This document shows positions 44,757-54,528 of a DNA stretch of 64,000 nucleotides, in pieces. The translations under genes and the position numbers were made by a program. The stretch lies in the NCBI RefSeq assembly GCF_011751765.2, contig NZ_CP061169.1:2294001-2358000 (forward strand), given 5' to 3'. Each line of letters opens with the position of its first letter. Position 1 is the first letter of the stretch. The notes below the pieces were generated by a model that was not told the DNA's origin, did no database searches, and was given only the letters and a program-made list of their open reading frames with translations. Origin of the DNA: Paramicrobacterium chengjingii (GTDB lineage: Bacteria > Actinomycetota > Actinomycetes > Actinomycetales > Microbacteriaceae).

Positions 44757-45605
44757 TTAGGGACGAGAACGACCCAGGATGCTGCCCGTCAGCGACACCT
44801 GGCGGTTGACGTCTTTGTACAGCAGATACCGGAACTTCGACGGACCACCCGCGTAGCACGCCTGGGGGCAGAATGCCCGCAGCCACATAAAGTCGCCCTC
44901 CTGCACCTCGACCCAGTCGCCGTTCAAGCGGTAGACGGCCTTGCCCTCGAGAACATAGAGGCCGTGCTCCATGATGTGCGTCTCGGCGAACGGAATCGAC
45001 CCGCCCGGCTCAAACGTCACAATGTTCACGTGCATGTCGTGGGCCATGTCCGTCGGGTCGACGAAGCGCGTCGTCGCCCACGCGCCGTCGGTGTCGGGCA
45101 TGGGCGTGGGCTCGACAGCGTCGTCGCTCGTGACAAACGCCTCCGGTACGGCCACGCCGTCGAGCGGCTCATACTCCTTGCGCACCCATTGAAACGAAGC
45201 CACGTCGCTCGAGCGGTTGTGCAGCGTCCACGAGCAGCCCGCGGGAAGATACGCGTAGCCGCCGGCATCCAGCACATGCTCGGTGCCGTCAATGGTCGCC
45301 ACGAGCGAGCCGCGCAGCACAAACACCACAGATTCGACGCCGGCCTCGGGCTCGGGCTTGTCGCTTCCGCCACCAGCGCCCACTTCGACGATGAGCTGGG
45401 CGAAGGTCGTCGAGAACCCGGCGATCGGCTTGGCGAGCACCCAGGCGCGCGTCGTGTTCCAGTCGGGCAGGTTGCTCGTGACAATGTCGCGCAGCACGCC
45501 GCGCGGAGTGACCTGGTACGCCTCTGTGACGATGGCGCGGTCAGTGAGCAGATCGGTCTGGGGCGGCAGTCCACCCGCGGGAGCGTAGTACGTTCGGTCA
45601 CTCAT
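44757..45605 (-). CDS. allE: (S)-ureidoglycine aminohydrolase
   Basis: This 282-residue bicupin protein releases ammonia from (S)-ureidoglycine, giving (S)-ureidoglycolate. The two cupin halves are visible (AGGYAYLPAGCSWTLHN and EVQEGDFMWLRAFCPQACYAGG). The metal-binding residues lie in the second half (ETHIMEHGLYVLEGKAVYRL). Its start overlaps the stop of the DUF6986 gene by 4 bp, so the two are co-translated with the upstream malate synthase unit. Confidence 0.92.
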   Translation of the reverse strand: MSDRTYYAPAGGLPPQTDLLTDRAIVTEAYQVTPRGVLRDIVTSNLPDWNTTRAWVLAKPIAGFSTTFAQLIVEVGAGGGSDKPEPEAGVESVVFVLRGSLVATIDGTEHVLDAGGYAYLPAGCSWTLHNRSSDVASFQWVRKEYEPLDGVAVPEAFVTSDDAVEPTPMPDTDGAWATTRFVDPTDMAHDMHVNIVTFEPGGSIPFAETHIMEHGLYVLEGKAVYRLNGDWVEVQEGDFMWLRAFCPQACYAGGPSKFRYLLYKDVNRQVSLTGSILGRSRP

Positions 45606-46888
45606 GCGTTCTCCTCAAGACTGAGTTTGGGGTGCGCCAGCTGTGTCAGCTCGCGGGTGGTGATGCCGACAGCATCCTGAATCTCGGTCGACGTCACCGC
45701 GCCACACTGCAGCCCGCGAGCGACAAAGCGCGCGAGGGCACGTGCGGTGGCCGGCTCGTCCATGATGCCGGAATCGGCGTGACGCACGTAGTTATTGAGG
45801 CGGGATGCCGCAGCGGCGAACCCCTGGCGGTAGAAGGCGTAGGTCGCGATAAACCGCGTGGGCAGCTGGGCGGCGTGCAGATCCCACCCCTGGTAGAAGC
45901 CGCGTTCGAGCGAACGGCGCACAAGGCGCGCGTGCAGCCGCCAGGCCGAGAGCACATCGGCGGGCTCGCCCACGGGAATGATGTTTGTCGAGCCATCCGA
46001 CAGTCGAACGCCGGTCTCGGCTACGGCCACCTGCATCACCTGCTTCGCGTAGTCGGCGGCAGGATGCTCCATCGACTGGTACTCCGCCGCGATCTGCAGC
46101 GCAGCACTGTAGTCGTATGTGCCGTAGTGCAGCGACGTGATGCGCCCCTGTGCACGATGCAGCAGTTGCGCGATGGGCACGGTGCCGTCGGCGGCGAGAA
46201 TCAGCTGTGGCGTCTCCATCTGCACTTCGAAACGCAGGCGCCCGGCGTCGAGCCCCAGCACTCCCTCGAGCTTCTCGCACACCTCGACCATGGCGGTGAC
46301 CTGGTCGACGGTCGTCACCTTGGGCAGCGTGAGAATGAGCCCATCGGGCAAAGGGCCGGCCTGCGCGAGCGTCGTTACGAAACGGTCAAGAGTGGCGAGC
46401 CCACGGTGCCGCGTCGCCGCTTCGAAACATTTGAAGCGGATGCCGACAAACGGCGTCGCCCGCCCTGTGCTGAGTGCGGTCGCCACGTTCTCGGCTGCGG
46501 CGACAGCTGCTGCGTCTTCCGCGGCATCGCCCCTGTCACCGAAACCGTCCTCGAAATCGATGCGCAGATCTTCGATCGGCTCGCTGGCGAGCTTGGCGTC
46601 GACGAGCGGTGCGATCTGCTCGATCAGCCCGTCGCCGAGCCCGAGTTGGGCACAGAGTGCAGCGGTGCCGCCCGCCTCGGCGACAGCGGCCGCGGCATCC
46701 GCTCCCCACCGCGCAGCGAGCGACGGGTCGTACGTGTGCCCGGGCACATACACGGTGTGAATCGGCTGCCTGCTGCCATCATCGCCCGGGTAGGCGGTTT
46801 CGAGCAGTCGATCGGTGGGCGCGAGGTGTGCGTCAACGCGGGCAAGATCGTCTGCCGTGAGCGACGTGTGGGCAGCGGATGCTGTCAT
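45602..46888 (-). CDS. DUF6986/HpcH-HpaI aldolase-like protein
   Basis: This 428-residue protein has the PEP-mutase/aldolase TIM-barrel look (DLRIDFEDGFGDRGD, RFEVQMETPQLIL, GRITSLHYGTYDYSA), as in CitE/HpcH relatives. The ATG at 46888 overlaps the malate synthase stop (TGATG). The open frame further upstream is a shadow. Proteins of this family often cluster with malate synthase and allantoin genes, but the substrate is unknown. It may act on a C2 or ureido compound from glyoxylate metabolism, which is only inference. Confidence 0.8.
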   Translation of the reverse strand: MTASAAHTSLTADDLARVDAHLAPTDRLLETAYPGDDGSRQPIHTVYVPGHTYDPSLAARWGADAAAAVAEAGGTAALCAQLGLGDGLIEQIAPLVDAKLASEPIEDLRIDFEDGFGDRGDAAEDAAAVAAAENVATALSTGRATPFVGIRFKCFEAATRHRGLATLDRFVTTLAQAGPLPDGLILTLPKVTTVDQVTAMVEVCEKLEGVLGLDAGRLRFEVQMETPQLILAADGTVPIAQLLHRAQGRITSLHYGTYDYSAALQIAAEYQSMEHPAADYAKQVMQVAVAETGVRLSDGSTNIIPVGEPADVLSAWRLHARLVRRSLERGFYQGWDLHAAQLPTRFIATYAFYRQGFAAAASRLNNYVRHADSGIMDEPATARALARFVARGLQCGAVTSTEIQDAVGITTRELTQLAHPKLSLEENA

Positions 46889-48486
46889 CAGCGCACCAGC
46901 TTGTAGGCGGGCGTCGTGAGAAAGTCCTCGTAGTCGCTCGACAGGCAGATGTCGCGAATCAGCTCGACGGCGGGCTCGTAGTAGTGGTTGAACGCCTCGG
47001 CGTCGACCTCGCACTTGAGTTTGTCGCTCTCTTCGGCGAGCAGTCGCGTGACGAGCTCGGGTGTCGCCTCGTTGCCGGTGTCGGCGTAGCGCACCTTGTT
47101 GTGCAGCTGCTGCCACACCTGCGAGCGTGAGATCTCGGCGGTTGCCGCGTCTTCCATGAGGTTGTGAATGGCGACGGCGCCGTTTCCTGACAGCCACACG
47201 GCGGTGTACGCGATGGCAACGTAGAGGTTGAGGCGCAGCCCTTCCTCGGTCACGTCGCCTGGCGTGGATGCGACGTCAAGCAGGTCGGCGGCGGTAACAT
47301 TCACGTCGGGGCGCTGCCGCTCGAGCTGGTTTGGCTTGTCGCCCAGCACGGCGTCAAACTCCTCGCGGCAGATCGGAACGAGGTCCGGGTGCGCCACCCA
47401 CGATCCGTCGAAGCCGTCGTTTGCCTCGCGGGATTTGTCGTCGCGCACCTTGGCGATCGCCGCCTCTGTCACCTCGGGGTCGCGGCGGTTCGGAATGAAC
47501 GCTGCCATGCCGCCCATGGCGAAGGCGCCGCGCTTGTGGCAGGTCTGCACGAGCAGTTCGGTGTATGCACGCATGAACGGCGCCGTCATCGCCACGCTTG
47601 CGCGGTCGGGAATCACGTAGTCCGAGCCAGCGTCACGGAAGTACTTGATGATGCTGAACAGGTAGTCCCAGCGTCCCGCGTTGAGGCCCGACGCGTGGTC
47701 GCGCAGCTCGTAGAGAATCTCGTCCATCTCGAATGCGGCGGGAATCGTCTCGATCAGCACGGTTGCGCGCACGGTGCCGTACGCGATGCCGAGCTCCTGT
47801 TCCGCAAACGTGAAGACATCGTTCCACAGACGCGCCTCGAGGTGGCTCTCCATTTTGGGCAGGTAGTAGAAGGGGCCTTGGCCGGATGCTGCCAGGTGCG
47901 CGGCATTGTGAAAGAAATGCAACCCGAAATCGACCAGCGCGCCGACCGCGTCTGAGCCCTCGACGTCGAAGTTGTCGTCGTCCATGTGCCAGCCGCGCGG
48001 GCGCACAACGACGACGGCGAGAGGTGCGTCGTCACGCAGCGTGTACTGCTTGCCCTCGGGCGAGGTGTACGCAAGCACGCCGCGTGCGGCATCCTTCAAG
48101 TTCACCTGTGAGTCGACGACGTTCAACCAGTGCGGTGTGCTGGCGTCTTCCAGGTCGGCGAGCCACACCTTCGCGCCGGAGTTCAGCGCATTGATCGCCA
48201 TCTTGGAGGGCGAGGCCGGCCCGGTGATCTCCACGCGGCGGTCGCGCAGCGCCTCGGGTGCCTCGGCAACCCTCCAGTCCCCTGCCCGCACATCAGCGGT
48301 CTCGGGCAGAAAGTCGAGCGTTCCCGTGTGCGCCACCTCGTCGCGGCGGGTGCGCCGAGCGCCGACGAGTTCGTCACGACGCGCGGCGAACTCCGTGTGA
48401 AGCTTTTCGACGAACGCGAGGGCTTCATCGGTGAGAATCTCGTCGCCGCGGGGCGCCGTTGCCTTGTTCTTCGCTGTCAGTGACAC
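46888..48486 (-). CDS. aceB: Malate synthase A
   Basis: This 532-residue enzyme condenses glyoxylate and acetyl-CoA to malate. It has an N-terminal RRDELVGARRTRRDE, the catalytic Arg/Asp sites as VVVRPRGWHMDDDNF, VLIETIPAAFEMDEILYELRDHASGLNAGRWDYLFS, and C-terminal region GNGAVAIHNLMEDAATAEISRSQVWQQL. It is the A-type (short) isoform. The gene lies 7 nt after malic enzyme, so acetyl-CoA plus glyoxylate can reach pyruvate through these two enzymes. Confidence 0.96.
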   Translation of the reverse strand: MSLTAKNKATAPRGDEILTDEALAFVEKLHTEFAARRDELVGARRTRRDEVAHTGTLDFLPETADVRAGDWRVAEAPEALRDRRVEITGPASPSKMAINALNSGAKVWLADLEDASTPHWLNVVDSQVNLKDAARGVLAYTSPEGKQYTLRDDAPLAVVVVRPRGWHMDDDNFDVEGSDAVGALVDFGLHFFHNAAHLAASGQGPFYYLPKMESHLEARLWNDVFTFAEQELGIAYGTVRATVLIETIPAAFEMDEILYELRDHASGLNAGRWDYLFSIIKYFRDAGSDYVIPDRASVAMTAPFMRAYTELLVQTCHKRGAFAMGGMAAFIPNRRDPEVTEAAIAKVRDDKSREANDGFDGSWVAHPDLVPICREEFDAVLGDKPNQLERQRPDVNVTAADLLDVASTPGDVTEEGLRLNLYVAIAYTAVWLSGNGAVAIHNLMEDAATAEISRSQVWQQLHNKVRYADTGNEATPELVTRLLAEESDKLKCEVDAEAFNHYYEPAVELIRDICLSSDYEDFLTTPAYKLVR

Positions 48487-48493
48487 TGTCGAT

Positions 48494-49885
48494 CTACTCC
48501 TTGTGTGATTCTGCTGCTGTGACGATGGCCTCGGCGACTTCTACCGCGACAAGCGGGTCGAAGACGCTCGGAATGATGTAGCTCGCGTTGAGTTCTTCGG
48601 GTTCGACGCGGTCGGCTATCGCCTGGGCTGCTGCGACCAGCATAGGCGGCGTGATGTCCGACACGCCCGCGTCGAGAAGGCCCCGGAACACCCCGGGGAA
48701 CGCGAGAACGTTGTTGATCTGGTTGGCAAAGTCGCTGCGTCCCGTCGCCACGACGGCCGCGGTGCGCGAGGCGACAACCGGGTCGATTTCGGGCACCGGG
48801 TTGGCCATGGCGAACACGATCGCATCGTCGGCCATCGCGGCGATGTCGTCGCCAGTGAGAATGTCGGGTGCGCTGACGCCAATGAACACGTCACTTCCGG
48901 CAACAGCCTCGGCGAGCGTTCCAGAGAAGTCGTCGGGGTTGGTGGAGTCGGCGAGCTGTTGGCGGTGAGGATCGGCGTACGTCTCGCCCGAGTGAATGGC
49001 GCCCCTGCTTCCGCACGCGATGATGTTGCGCGCTCCCTGAGCCTGCAGCAGTTGCACGATCGCGTTGCCTGCGGCTCCCACGCCCGAGATCACTATGCGC
49101 ACGTCTTCAATTCGCTTGCCGACAACGCGCAGCGCGTTGGTCAGCGCGGCGAGGGTCACAATCGCCGTGCCGTGTTGGTCGTCGTGGAACACGGGAATGT
49201 TGAGCTCGTCGCGCAGTCGCGCTTCGATCTCGAAGCATCGTGGTGCGGCGATGTCTTCGAGGTTCACTCCGCCGTACACGGGTGCGATCGCCTTCACGAT
49301 CTGAATGATCTCGTCGGTGTCTTGTGTGTCGAGGCACACGGGCCACGCGTCGACGCCGGCGAACTGCTTGAACAATGCCGCCTTTCCCTCCATCACGGGC
49401 AGCGCGGCGGAGGGCCCGATGTTGCCGAGTCCCAGCACCGCGGATCCGTCGGTGACCACGGCGATCGTGTTGCGCTTCACGGTGAGGGCACGAGCATCCT
49501 CGGGGTTTTCCGCGATGGCCATGCAGACGCGGGCGACCCCCGGGGTGTACGCACGCGACAGGTCGTCGCGGTTGCGAATCGGCTCGCGCGGCACCACTTC
49601 GAGCTTGCCACCGAGGTGCATCAGGAATGTGCGGTCACTCACCTTGCGAACGTGCACGCCGTCCAGAGCATCAAGCGACATCTTTACATCGTCGGCGTGA
49701 TCGGTTCCTGAAGTGTTGCATGTCAGGTCGACGACCATGCCCGTGTGGTGTGATTCCACCACGTCGAGAGCGGTCACCACGGCCCCGGCCCGCGCGGCCG
49801 CTGACGCGAGTTCGCTGGTGGCAGTGAAGTTCGCGGGCGCCTCAAGACGCAGGGTGATCGAATTTCCGGGACCGGGGTTCGCCAT
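48494..49885 (-). CDS. NAD-dependent malic enzyme with N-terminal ACT-like domain
   Basis: This 463-residue enzyme oxidatively decarboxylates malate to pyruvate. The N-terminal 80 residues resemble an ACT domain ([27 protein letters not shown]), suggesting ligand control. Core motifs are [12 protein letters not shown] near residue 108, [33 protein letters not shown] and a Rossmann [16 protein letters not shown]. It is the first gene of the malic-aceB-DUF6986-allE unit and is divergent from the IclR-type regulator. Confidence 0.94.
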   Translation of the reverse strand: MANPGPGNSITLRLEAPANFTATSELASAAARAGAVVTALDVVESHHTGMVVDLTCNTSGTDHADDVKMSLDALDGVHVRKVSDRTFLMHLGGKLEVVPREPIRNRDDLSRAYTPGVARVCMAIAENPEDARALTVKRNTIAVVTDGSAVLGLGNIGPSAALPVMEGKAALFKQFAGVDAWPVCLDTQDTDEIIQIVKAIAPVYGGVNLEDIAAPRCFEIEARLRDELNIPVFHDDQHGTAIVTLAALTNALRVVGKRIEDVRIVISGVGAAGNAIVQLLQAQGARNIIACGSRGAIHSGETYADPHRQQLADSTNPDDFSGTLAEAVAGSDVFIGVSAPDILTGDDIAAMADDAIVFAMANPVPEIDPVVASRTAAVVATGRSDFANQINNVLAFPGVFRGLLDAGVSDITPPMLVAAAQAIADRVEPEELNASYIIPSVFDPLVAVEVAEAIVTAAESHKE

Positions 49886-49931
49886 GGATTTCCTCCTCAG
49901 TGAGGTCCGCCCTTTCGGGCCTTCTCAAATC

Positions 49932-50070
49932 TTTTCGTATTATGGATAATAATATTTGCCAGATGGAATCACAAGTCCACGCAACCAGAACGGTGCCCGG
50001 ATGCTGTCGCAGACCGCAACACTCCGGCCCAGCCATTGCGTCATTCCACCATTTCTCGCATGATGGAATG
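49932..50070. promoter_or_regulatory. Shared control region of malic enzyme and IclR-type regulator genes
   Basis: A TTTTCGTATTATGGATAA site (49932-49949) resembles the hyi-type operators. Near the regulator start, the perfect dyad CATTCCA/TGGAATG (50042-50048 and 50064-50070) has a 15-nt centre. GATGGAATC occurs once more near 49972. These are the best candidates for autoregulation by the IclR protein. Confidence 0.5.
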
Positions 50071-50094
50071 AAACATTCACGAAAGAGGTGACCG

Positions 50095-50859
50095 ATGCCG
50101 GTCAAGCAAGCGAAACCATCCGGAGGCGTGCAGTCTGTTGAGCGCGTGTTCGAGCTGCTCGAACTCATTACGGATGCCGGAGGCGAAGTCACCCTGAGTG
50201 AGCTGTCGTCGTCGACAGACCTCCCCTTGCCCACGATTCACCGACTGCTTCGCACCCTGGTGTCGCTCGGCTACGCGCGTCAGCTGCCCAACCGTCGGTA
50301 CGCGCTCGGCCCCCGCCTCATCCGCCTCGGAGAAGGCGCGAACAAGCAGCTCGGAGCCCTCGCACGGCCGCAACTCACGTCGCTCGTCGCCGATCTCGGC
50401 GAAAGCGCAAACATGGCAGTTCTCGACGGCGACATGGTCGTCTACATCGCGCAGGTGCAGTCAAAACACTCCATGCGCATGTTCACTGAGGTTGGCCGTC
50501 GCGCCCACACGCACGATACCGGCGTGGGCAAGGCCATGCTCGCGCACCTGCCCGAAGAACGTGTCCGAGGCATCGTCGAGCGTGCCGGCATGCCGACGCC
50601 GACAGAGAAGAGCATCGGCACCGTTGATGAGCTTCTCGCAGAGCTCGCGCTCATCCGCGAGCGCGGGTACTCCATCGACGACGGCGAGCAGGAGCTTGGT
50701 GTGCGCTGCTATGCCATGGCGGTTCCGGATGCTCCGACGCCGACGGCCATCTCGGTGTCGGGGCCCAACAGTCGCGTCGACGACGAGTTCGCCGCCCGGG
50801 CGATCCCGCTGCTCACGGAAGCCGCGCAGACGATCTCCGACGACCTCACACTCGCGTGA
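50095..50859 (+). CDS. IclR-family transcriptional regulator (AllR-like)
   Basis: This 254-residue regulator has an N-terminal winged helix (SVERVFELLELITDAGGEVTLSELSSSTDLPLPTIHRLLRTLVSLGYARQL) and a C-terminal effector domain (DTGVGKAMLAHLPEERV, MAVPDAPTPTAISVSGPNSRV). E. coli AllR of this family senses glyoxylate and allantoin. The gene lies in the middle of urate/allantoin/glyoxylate genes, making it the likely local regulator, though the effector cannot be read from sequence. It overlaps the following SDR gene by 4 bp. Confidence 0.9.
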   Translation: MPVKQAKPSGGVQSVERVFELLELITDAGGEVTLSELSSSTDLPLPTIHRLLRTLVSLGYARQLPNRRYALGPRLIRLGEGANKQLGALARPQLTSLVADLGESANMAVLDGDMVVYIAQVQSKHSMRMFTEVGRRAHTHDTGVGKAMLAHLPEERVRGIVERAGMPTPTEKSIGTVDELLAELALIRERGYSIDDGEQELGVRCYAMAVPDAPTPTAISVSGPNSRVDDEFAARAIPLLTEAAQTISDDLTLA

Positions 50860-51599
50860 CCCGCGTCGCGGTCGTCACCGGCGCGGGATCCGGCATTGGC
50901 AGAGCGAGCGCTCAGTCGCTCCTCGCTGCTGGGTTCCGTGTCGCGCTCGTCGGCCGACGCGAACAGCCACTTTTCGAGACGGCAGCTGGCACCCCCGACG
51001 CACTGATCATCCCCGCAGACGTCTCCGACCCGGCGCAGGTCGACGTGGTCTTCGATCGCACATCCGCCACGTGGGGGCGGGTCGACGTGCTGTTCAACAA
51101 TGCCGGCGTCTTTCCCGCAGCTGCCGCTGTCGACGAGCTCGACATCGACGAGTGGAACCGCGCACTCGCTGTCAATCTCACGGCTGTGATGCTGTGCAGT
51201 GCGGCGGCCGTGCGCGCCATGAAGGCGCAGTCCCCGCAGGGCGGTCGCATCATCAACAACGGATCCATCTCAGCGCAGACTCCGCGGCCGCTCTCCCCCG
51301 CATACACGGCGACCAAGCACGCCGTCACTGGGCTCACGAAGTCGATCGACCTCGACGGGCGTGCTTTCGGCATCACGTGCGGGCAGATCGATATTGGCAA
51401 TGCCGCAACGCATCTTACGCAGTCAATCGGGCTCTCTGAGGGTGCCCTTCAGGCGAACGGCTCGCGGCTCGTCGAGCCGAGCTTTTCGGTTCAGGATGCC
51501 GCCAGAGCCGTGCTCCTCATGGCAGAACTCCCGCCGAATGCCACGGTGAACTCCCTCACGATTACGGCATCCGGCATGCCCTACCTCGGCCGTGGCTGA
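50856..51599 (+). CDS. SDR-family oxidoreductase
   Basis: This 247-residue short-chain dehydrogenase has the TGxxxGIG nucleotide motif (VVTGAGSGIGRASA), NNAG at about residue 87, a catalytic Ser in NGSISAQ and the YxxxK motif (AYTATKHAV). The substrate is unknown. It is co-transcribed with the IclR-type regulator by an ATGA overlap, so it probably acts in the same degradation network. Confidence 0.88.
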   Translation: MTRVAVVTGAGSGIGRASAQSLLAAGFRVALVGRREQPLFETAAGTPDALIIPADVSDPAQVDVVFDRTSATWGRVDVLFNNAGVFPAAAAVDELDIDEWNRALAVNLTAVMLCSAAAVRAMKAQSPQGGRIINNGSISAQTPRPLSPAYTATKHAVTGLTKSIDLDGRAFGITCGQIDIGNAATHLTQSIGLSEGALQANGSRLVEPSFSVQDAARAVLLMAELPPNATVNSLTITASGMPYLGRG

Positions 51600-51624
51600 G
51601 CTCAGGCGAGAACGCCGTCGCGCG

Positions 51625-52745
51625 TCACGCCTCCGCTGTGGCGTTGTTGAAGTAGGTGAGGCCCGATTCGGAGCCGCTGTCATTCGTCAGGTCAGTTGCC
51701 ATCGCCGAGCCCACCTTGAACGTCGTCTTTATGCGTGCCTTGAGGTCGTTGCTCGCCGTCGTGTGCTTCTCAGAGAGGAATGCACCGAATGTCACGTTGA
51801 ACGACGCGCCGGGCGCTACGCGCTCGTTGACTGTGTACGTCCAGAGGCGCCCCTTCGCTGTGCCACCCAGGCTGATCTGTTCCTCCTTCAGATAGGTGAT
51901 GTTCCTTCCGCTGGGATTCGCGTCAATATTGAAGTTCGTCCAAATGCCGTCGAAGGGCAGTTGGAAGGTGATCTCCGAGCCTGCAGGCAGCGTTTCGGTG
52001 CCGTTATTCGCGTAAGAGGCAATGAATGTGAGCCTGCCCGGCCCGGAATAGTAGGGATCACCCTGGTATACGCCGTCCCTGGCTTCGACGGGACGACGCG
52101 CAGTCGAAGCGAGATCGACGTTCATCCGGTGGTTGTAATGCACGTAGGTGTCTGAATAGTCCAGGTCGTTTTCGGGAACAGCTTCTACGACGTCAGCGGC
52201 ACCAATGTTGATGGTGGATCGCGTACGCACCTTCCAATAGTCCGTCGATTCAGACACCGTGTCATTGAGCGGCACAGTGAAGACAACGTCAAACGACATG
52301 CCAGCTGGAATCGCCTCGTTCACCGTGTAGCTCCAGACGGCGCGCTTCAAGTTCGGCTCGTCCGGGTCAGTCGACACGTCAGTGGCCGTCCTGCCAATAA
52401 AAGCAAGAGAGTAGCTGTTCGATACCGAGCTGATTCCGATGCTGCCCCAGACCGCATCCAGCGGGAGTGAGAAGCTCACCAATGCGCCGGCGGGCATCGT
52501 CTCCGGCCCATAGTTGCCGTACGTAATGGTGTACGTCAGTGTCCGCGCCCCCTGATAGACCGGGACGCCCCCACTGGAAGTGAAGCTGATGCTCTCGTTG
52601 GGATTGCGTGCCTGGGTCCACAGGTTCACTTGTGGCTGCGTCGTTGACGCGGCCGCCGCTGGCGTTGCAGCAGCCAAAGCGATCACTGGAACAGACCAGC
52701 CCCCGCCGTGACAACGCGTCGTCTGCTCAGATTCGATTCGCTCAT
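51625..52745 (-). pseudogene. Frameshifted surface protein with two repeated DUF11-like domains
   Basis: The mature part (51625-52686) carries two tandem copies of a beta-rich domain, each with a Y-x-G/G-P-x-x-L-T pattern, a PAG...F.LP motif and VNE...AG(A/M)SF. The signal peptide is split: ATG 52745 reads MSESNLSRRRVVTAGA and then runs into a stop, while the other frame supplies WSVPVIALAAATPAAAAS. One extra base in the G5 run (C5 on the plus strand, 52700-52704) would join them into a normal twin-arginine signal. Ribosome site GGGGGAG precedes the start. It is either a recent pseudogene, a phase-variable gene or a sequencing error. Confidence 0.75.
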
Positions 52746-52875
52746 ACCAGTGGTCTCCCCCTTTAATCGCACGCCAGTGTCGAGATGCAAGGAAGCACGA
52801 GCTGCGAGCCCCAGTACTCTCAAGTTTCTCTAAGCTAACAGATAAAAATCATTCACCTCATTCAAAGCGCGAATC

Positions 52876-52904
52876 GGCGCACCCCCTCAAGTAGGGGGTG
52901 CGCC
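52876..52904. terminator. Hairpin between the permease and the surface protein
   Basis: The perfect 12-nt arms (52876-52887 and 52893-52904) enclose a 5-nt loop. The stem lies 25 nt after the stop of the permease gene. It has no strong T-tract on the minus strand. Confidence 0.6.
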
Positions 52905-52928
52905 AACTGGCTTATCCCGATAAGGGCG

Positions 52929-54470
52929 CTACGGTTTCGCTGGCGGTTCTGAGGAATTCGCAGCGTCGGCCCCGGGCATCTCGACCTCGGTGCCTTCCGG
53001 GTCTACGAGCACTACTTCGTTGTCATCAGCATCCACAATCTTGCCGTCGACGCAGCGGTCGCCTTCCTGCAGACATTCGATGACCTGCACCGGAATCTGC
53101 CGTGTCGGCGCGGCCCCGAACACAGAGGGATTCTCAGAGTTGCCCTTCGTGAACACATTGAACATGAGGTTCAGAAGCACGGCCATGATGGCGGCCGAGC
53201 TGATGCCCGAGTCGAAGATCACCTGAAACCACGAGGGGAAGTTGCTGTAGATGTCGTGGTTCACGACGGGCACCACGCCGAAGGTAATCGCCGTCGCAAC
53301 GATGATCAGGTTCATGTTGTCTTTGTAGTTCACCTTCGACAGCGTGCGGATGCCGCTGGCGGTGACCGTGCCGAACAGCACGATTCCCGCACCGCCAAGC
53401 ACCGGCATCGGAATGGCAGCGACCACGCGCCCCAGCACCGGAAGCAGACCGAGCACGACCATAACGATGCCACCCGCGGCCACGGCCCACCGGCTCGTGA
53501 TCTTCGTGACGGCGACAAGACCCACGTTCTGCGCAAAGGCACTCTGCGTGAACGAGTTGAAGATGGGCGATACCGCGCTCGAGAGCATGTCGGCGCGCAG
53601 CCCGGCCGCGATGCGCTTGGAGGTCATTTTCGATCCGCTGATCTCGGCCACGGCGATCAGGTCGGCCGTCGTCTCGGTCATGATCACGAGCACGACGATC
53701 ACCATCGAGAGAATCGCGGCAGGCTCGAAGACGGGAAGCCCAAAGTGGAACGGGTTGGGGAATGCGATGAACGGTCCGTCGAGCACTCCCGAGAAGTCGA
53801 CCTTGCCCATGAGTGCGCCCACACCTGTGCCGAGCACAAGGGCGATCAGAATCGACAGGCGCGAGATCGTGGCATTGCCCACTTTGCTGAGCAGCATGAT
53901 GATCGCCAAGGTGATTCCGGCGAGCGCAACGTTGCTCGGGTCGGCGAAGTCCGGGGCATCCGGGTTGTTGCCGACGATCCACCCTGCGCCTACGGGAACG
54001 AGCGTGAGACCGATCGTCGTGATGATGATTCCCGTGACGATTGGTGGAAAGAACCGCACGATCTGCGCGAAGAACGGCGCGATCACCAACCCGATGATGG
54101 ATGCGACGAGTACGGCGCCGAAAACGCTGGGGAGCCCCGATCCCTGATCGAGAATCGACAGCATCGTCGAGACGGCGGCGAACGAGACCCCCTGCACGAG
54201 AGGCAGCTGCGAACCGAAGAACGGAATGCCCACGGTCTGCAGCAGCGTGGCAAAACCACCAACAAAGAGACAGGATGCCAGAAGCACGGCGATCTCGCCC
54301 GAGCTCAGCCCTGCGGCGCCGCCGATGATGATCGGAACGGCGATGATTCCGCCATACATCGTGAGCACGTGCTGGAGCCCGTAGGCGAACGCCGAGCCGA
54401 CCGGCATCCGTTCATCTTCAGGGCGTGACGGGTCGTTGGTGGATTGTCGTTTTTGGGCAGCCTTCGACAT
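52929..54470 (-). CDS. NCS2-family urate/xanthine permease
   Basis: This 513-residue protein has about twelve to fourteen hydrophobic segments and belongs to the nucleobase:cation symporter-2 family. Motifs include the QTVGIPFFGSQLPLVQGVSF region, the ETTADLIAVAEISG segment containing conserved Glu and Asp, and QSAFAQNVGLVAVTKI. The last 60 residues form an acidic, Cys-containing tail (VIECLQEGDRCVDG) not usual in the family. The ATG at 54470 is preferred over 54488 because AAGGAGG precedes it. It lies downstream of uricase, so uric acid or xanthine is the probable substrate. Confidence 0.92.
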   Translation of the reverse strand: MSKAAQKRQSTNDPSRPEDERMPVGSAFAYGLQHVLTMYGGIIAVPIIIGGAAGLSSGEIAVLLASCLFVGGFATLLQTVGIPFFGSQLPLVQGVSFAAVSTMLSILDQGSGLPSVFGAVLVASIIGLVIAPFFAQIVRFFPPIVTGIIITTIGLTLVPVGAGWIVGNNPDAPDFADPSNVALAGITLAIIMLLSKVGNATISRLSILIALVLGTGVGALMGKVDFSGVLDGPFIAFPNPFHFGLPVFEPAAILSMVIVVLVIMTETTADLIAVAEISGSKMTSKRIAAGLRADMLSSAVSPIFNSFTQSAFAQNVGLVAVTKITSRWAVAAGGIVMVVLGLLPVLGRVVAAIPMPVLGGAGIVLFGTVTASGIRTLSKVNYKDNMNLIIVATAITFGVVPVVNHDIYSNFPSWFQVIFDSGISSAAIMAVLLNLMFNVFTKGNSENPSVFGAAPTRQIPVQVIECLQEGDRCVDGKIVDADDNEVVLVDPEGTEVEMPGADAANSSEPPAKP

Positions 54471-54528
54471 CGGGACCTCCTTGTCCATGTGGGAAGAACG
54501 ATGAAACGTGTGTGTCGTGAAAAAGTGG

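Noticed and set aside
45632..46906. Plus-strand frame opposite the DUF6986 gene
   Set aside because: Shadow frame; overlaps completely a recognised gene and has no ribosome site.
53256..54428. Long plus-strand frame opposite the urate permease
   Set aside because: Its product is extremely rich in Arg, His and Asp with no fold-like pattern, typical of a shadow of a membrane protein gene.
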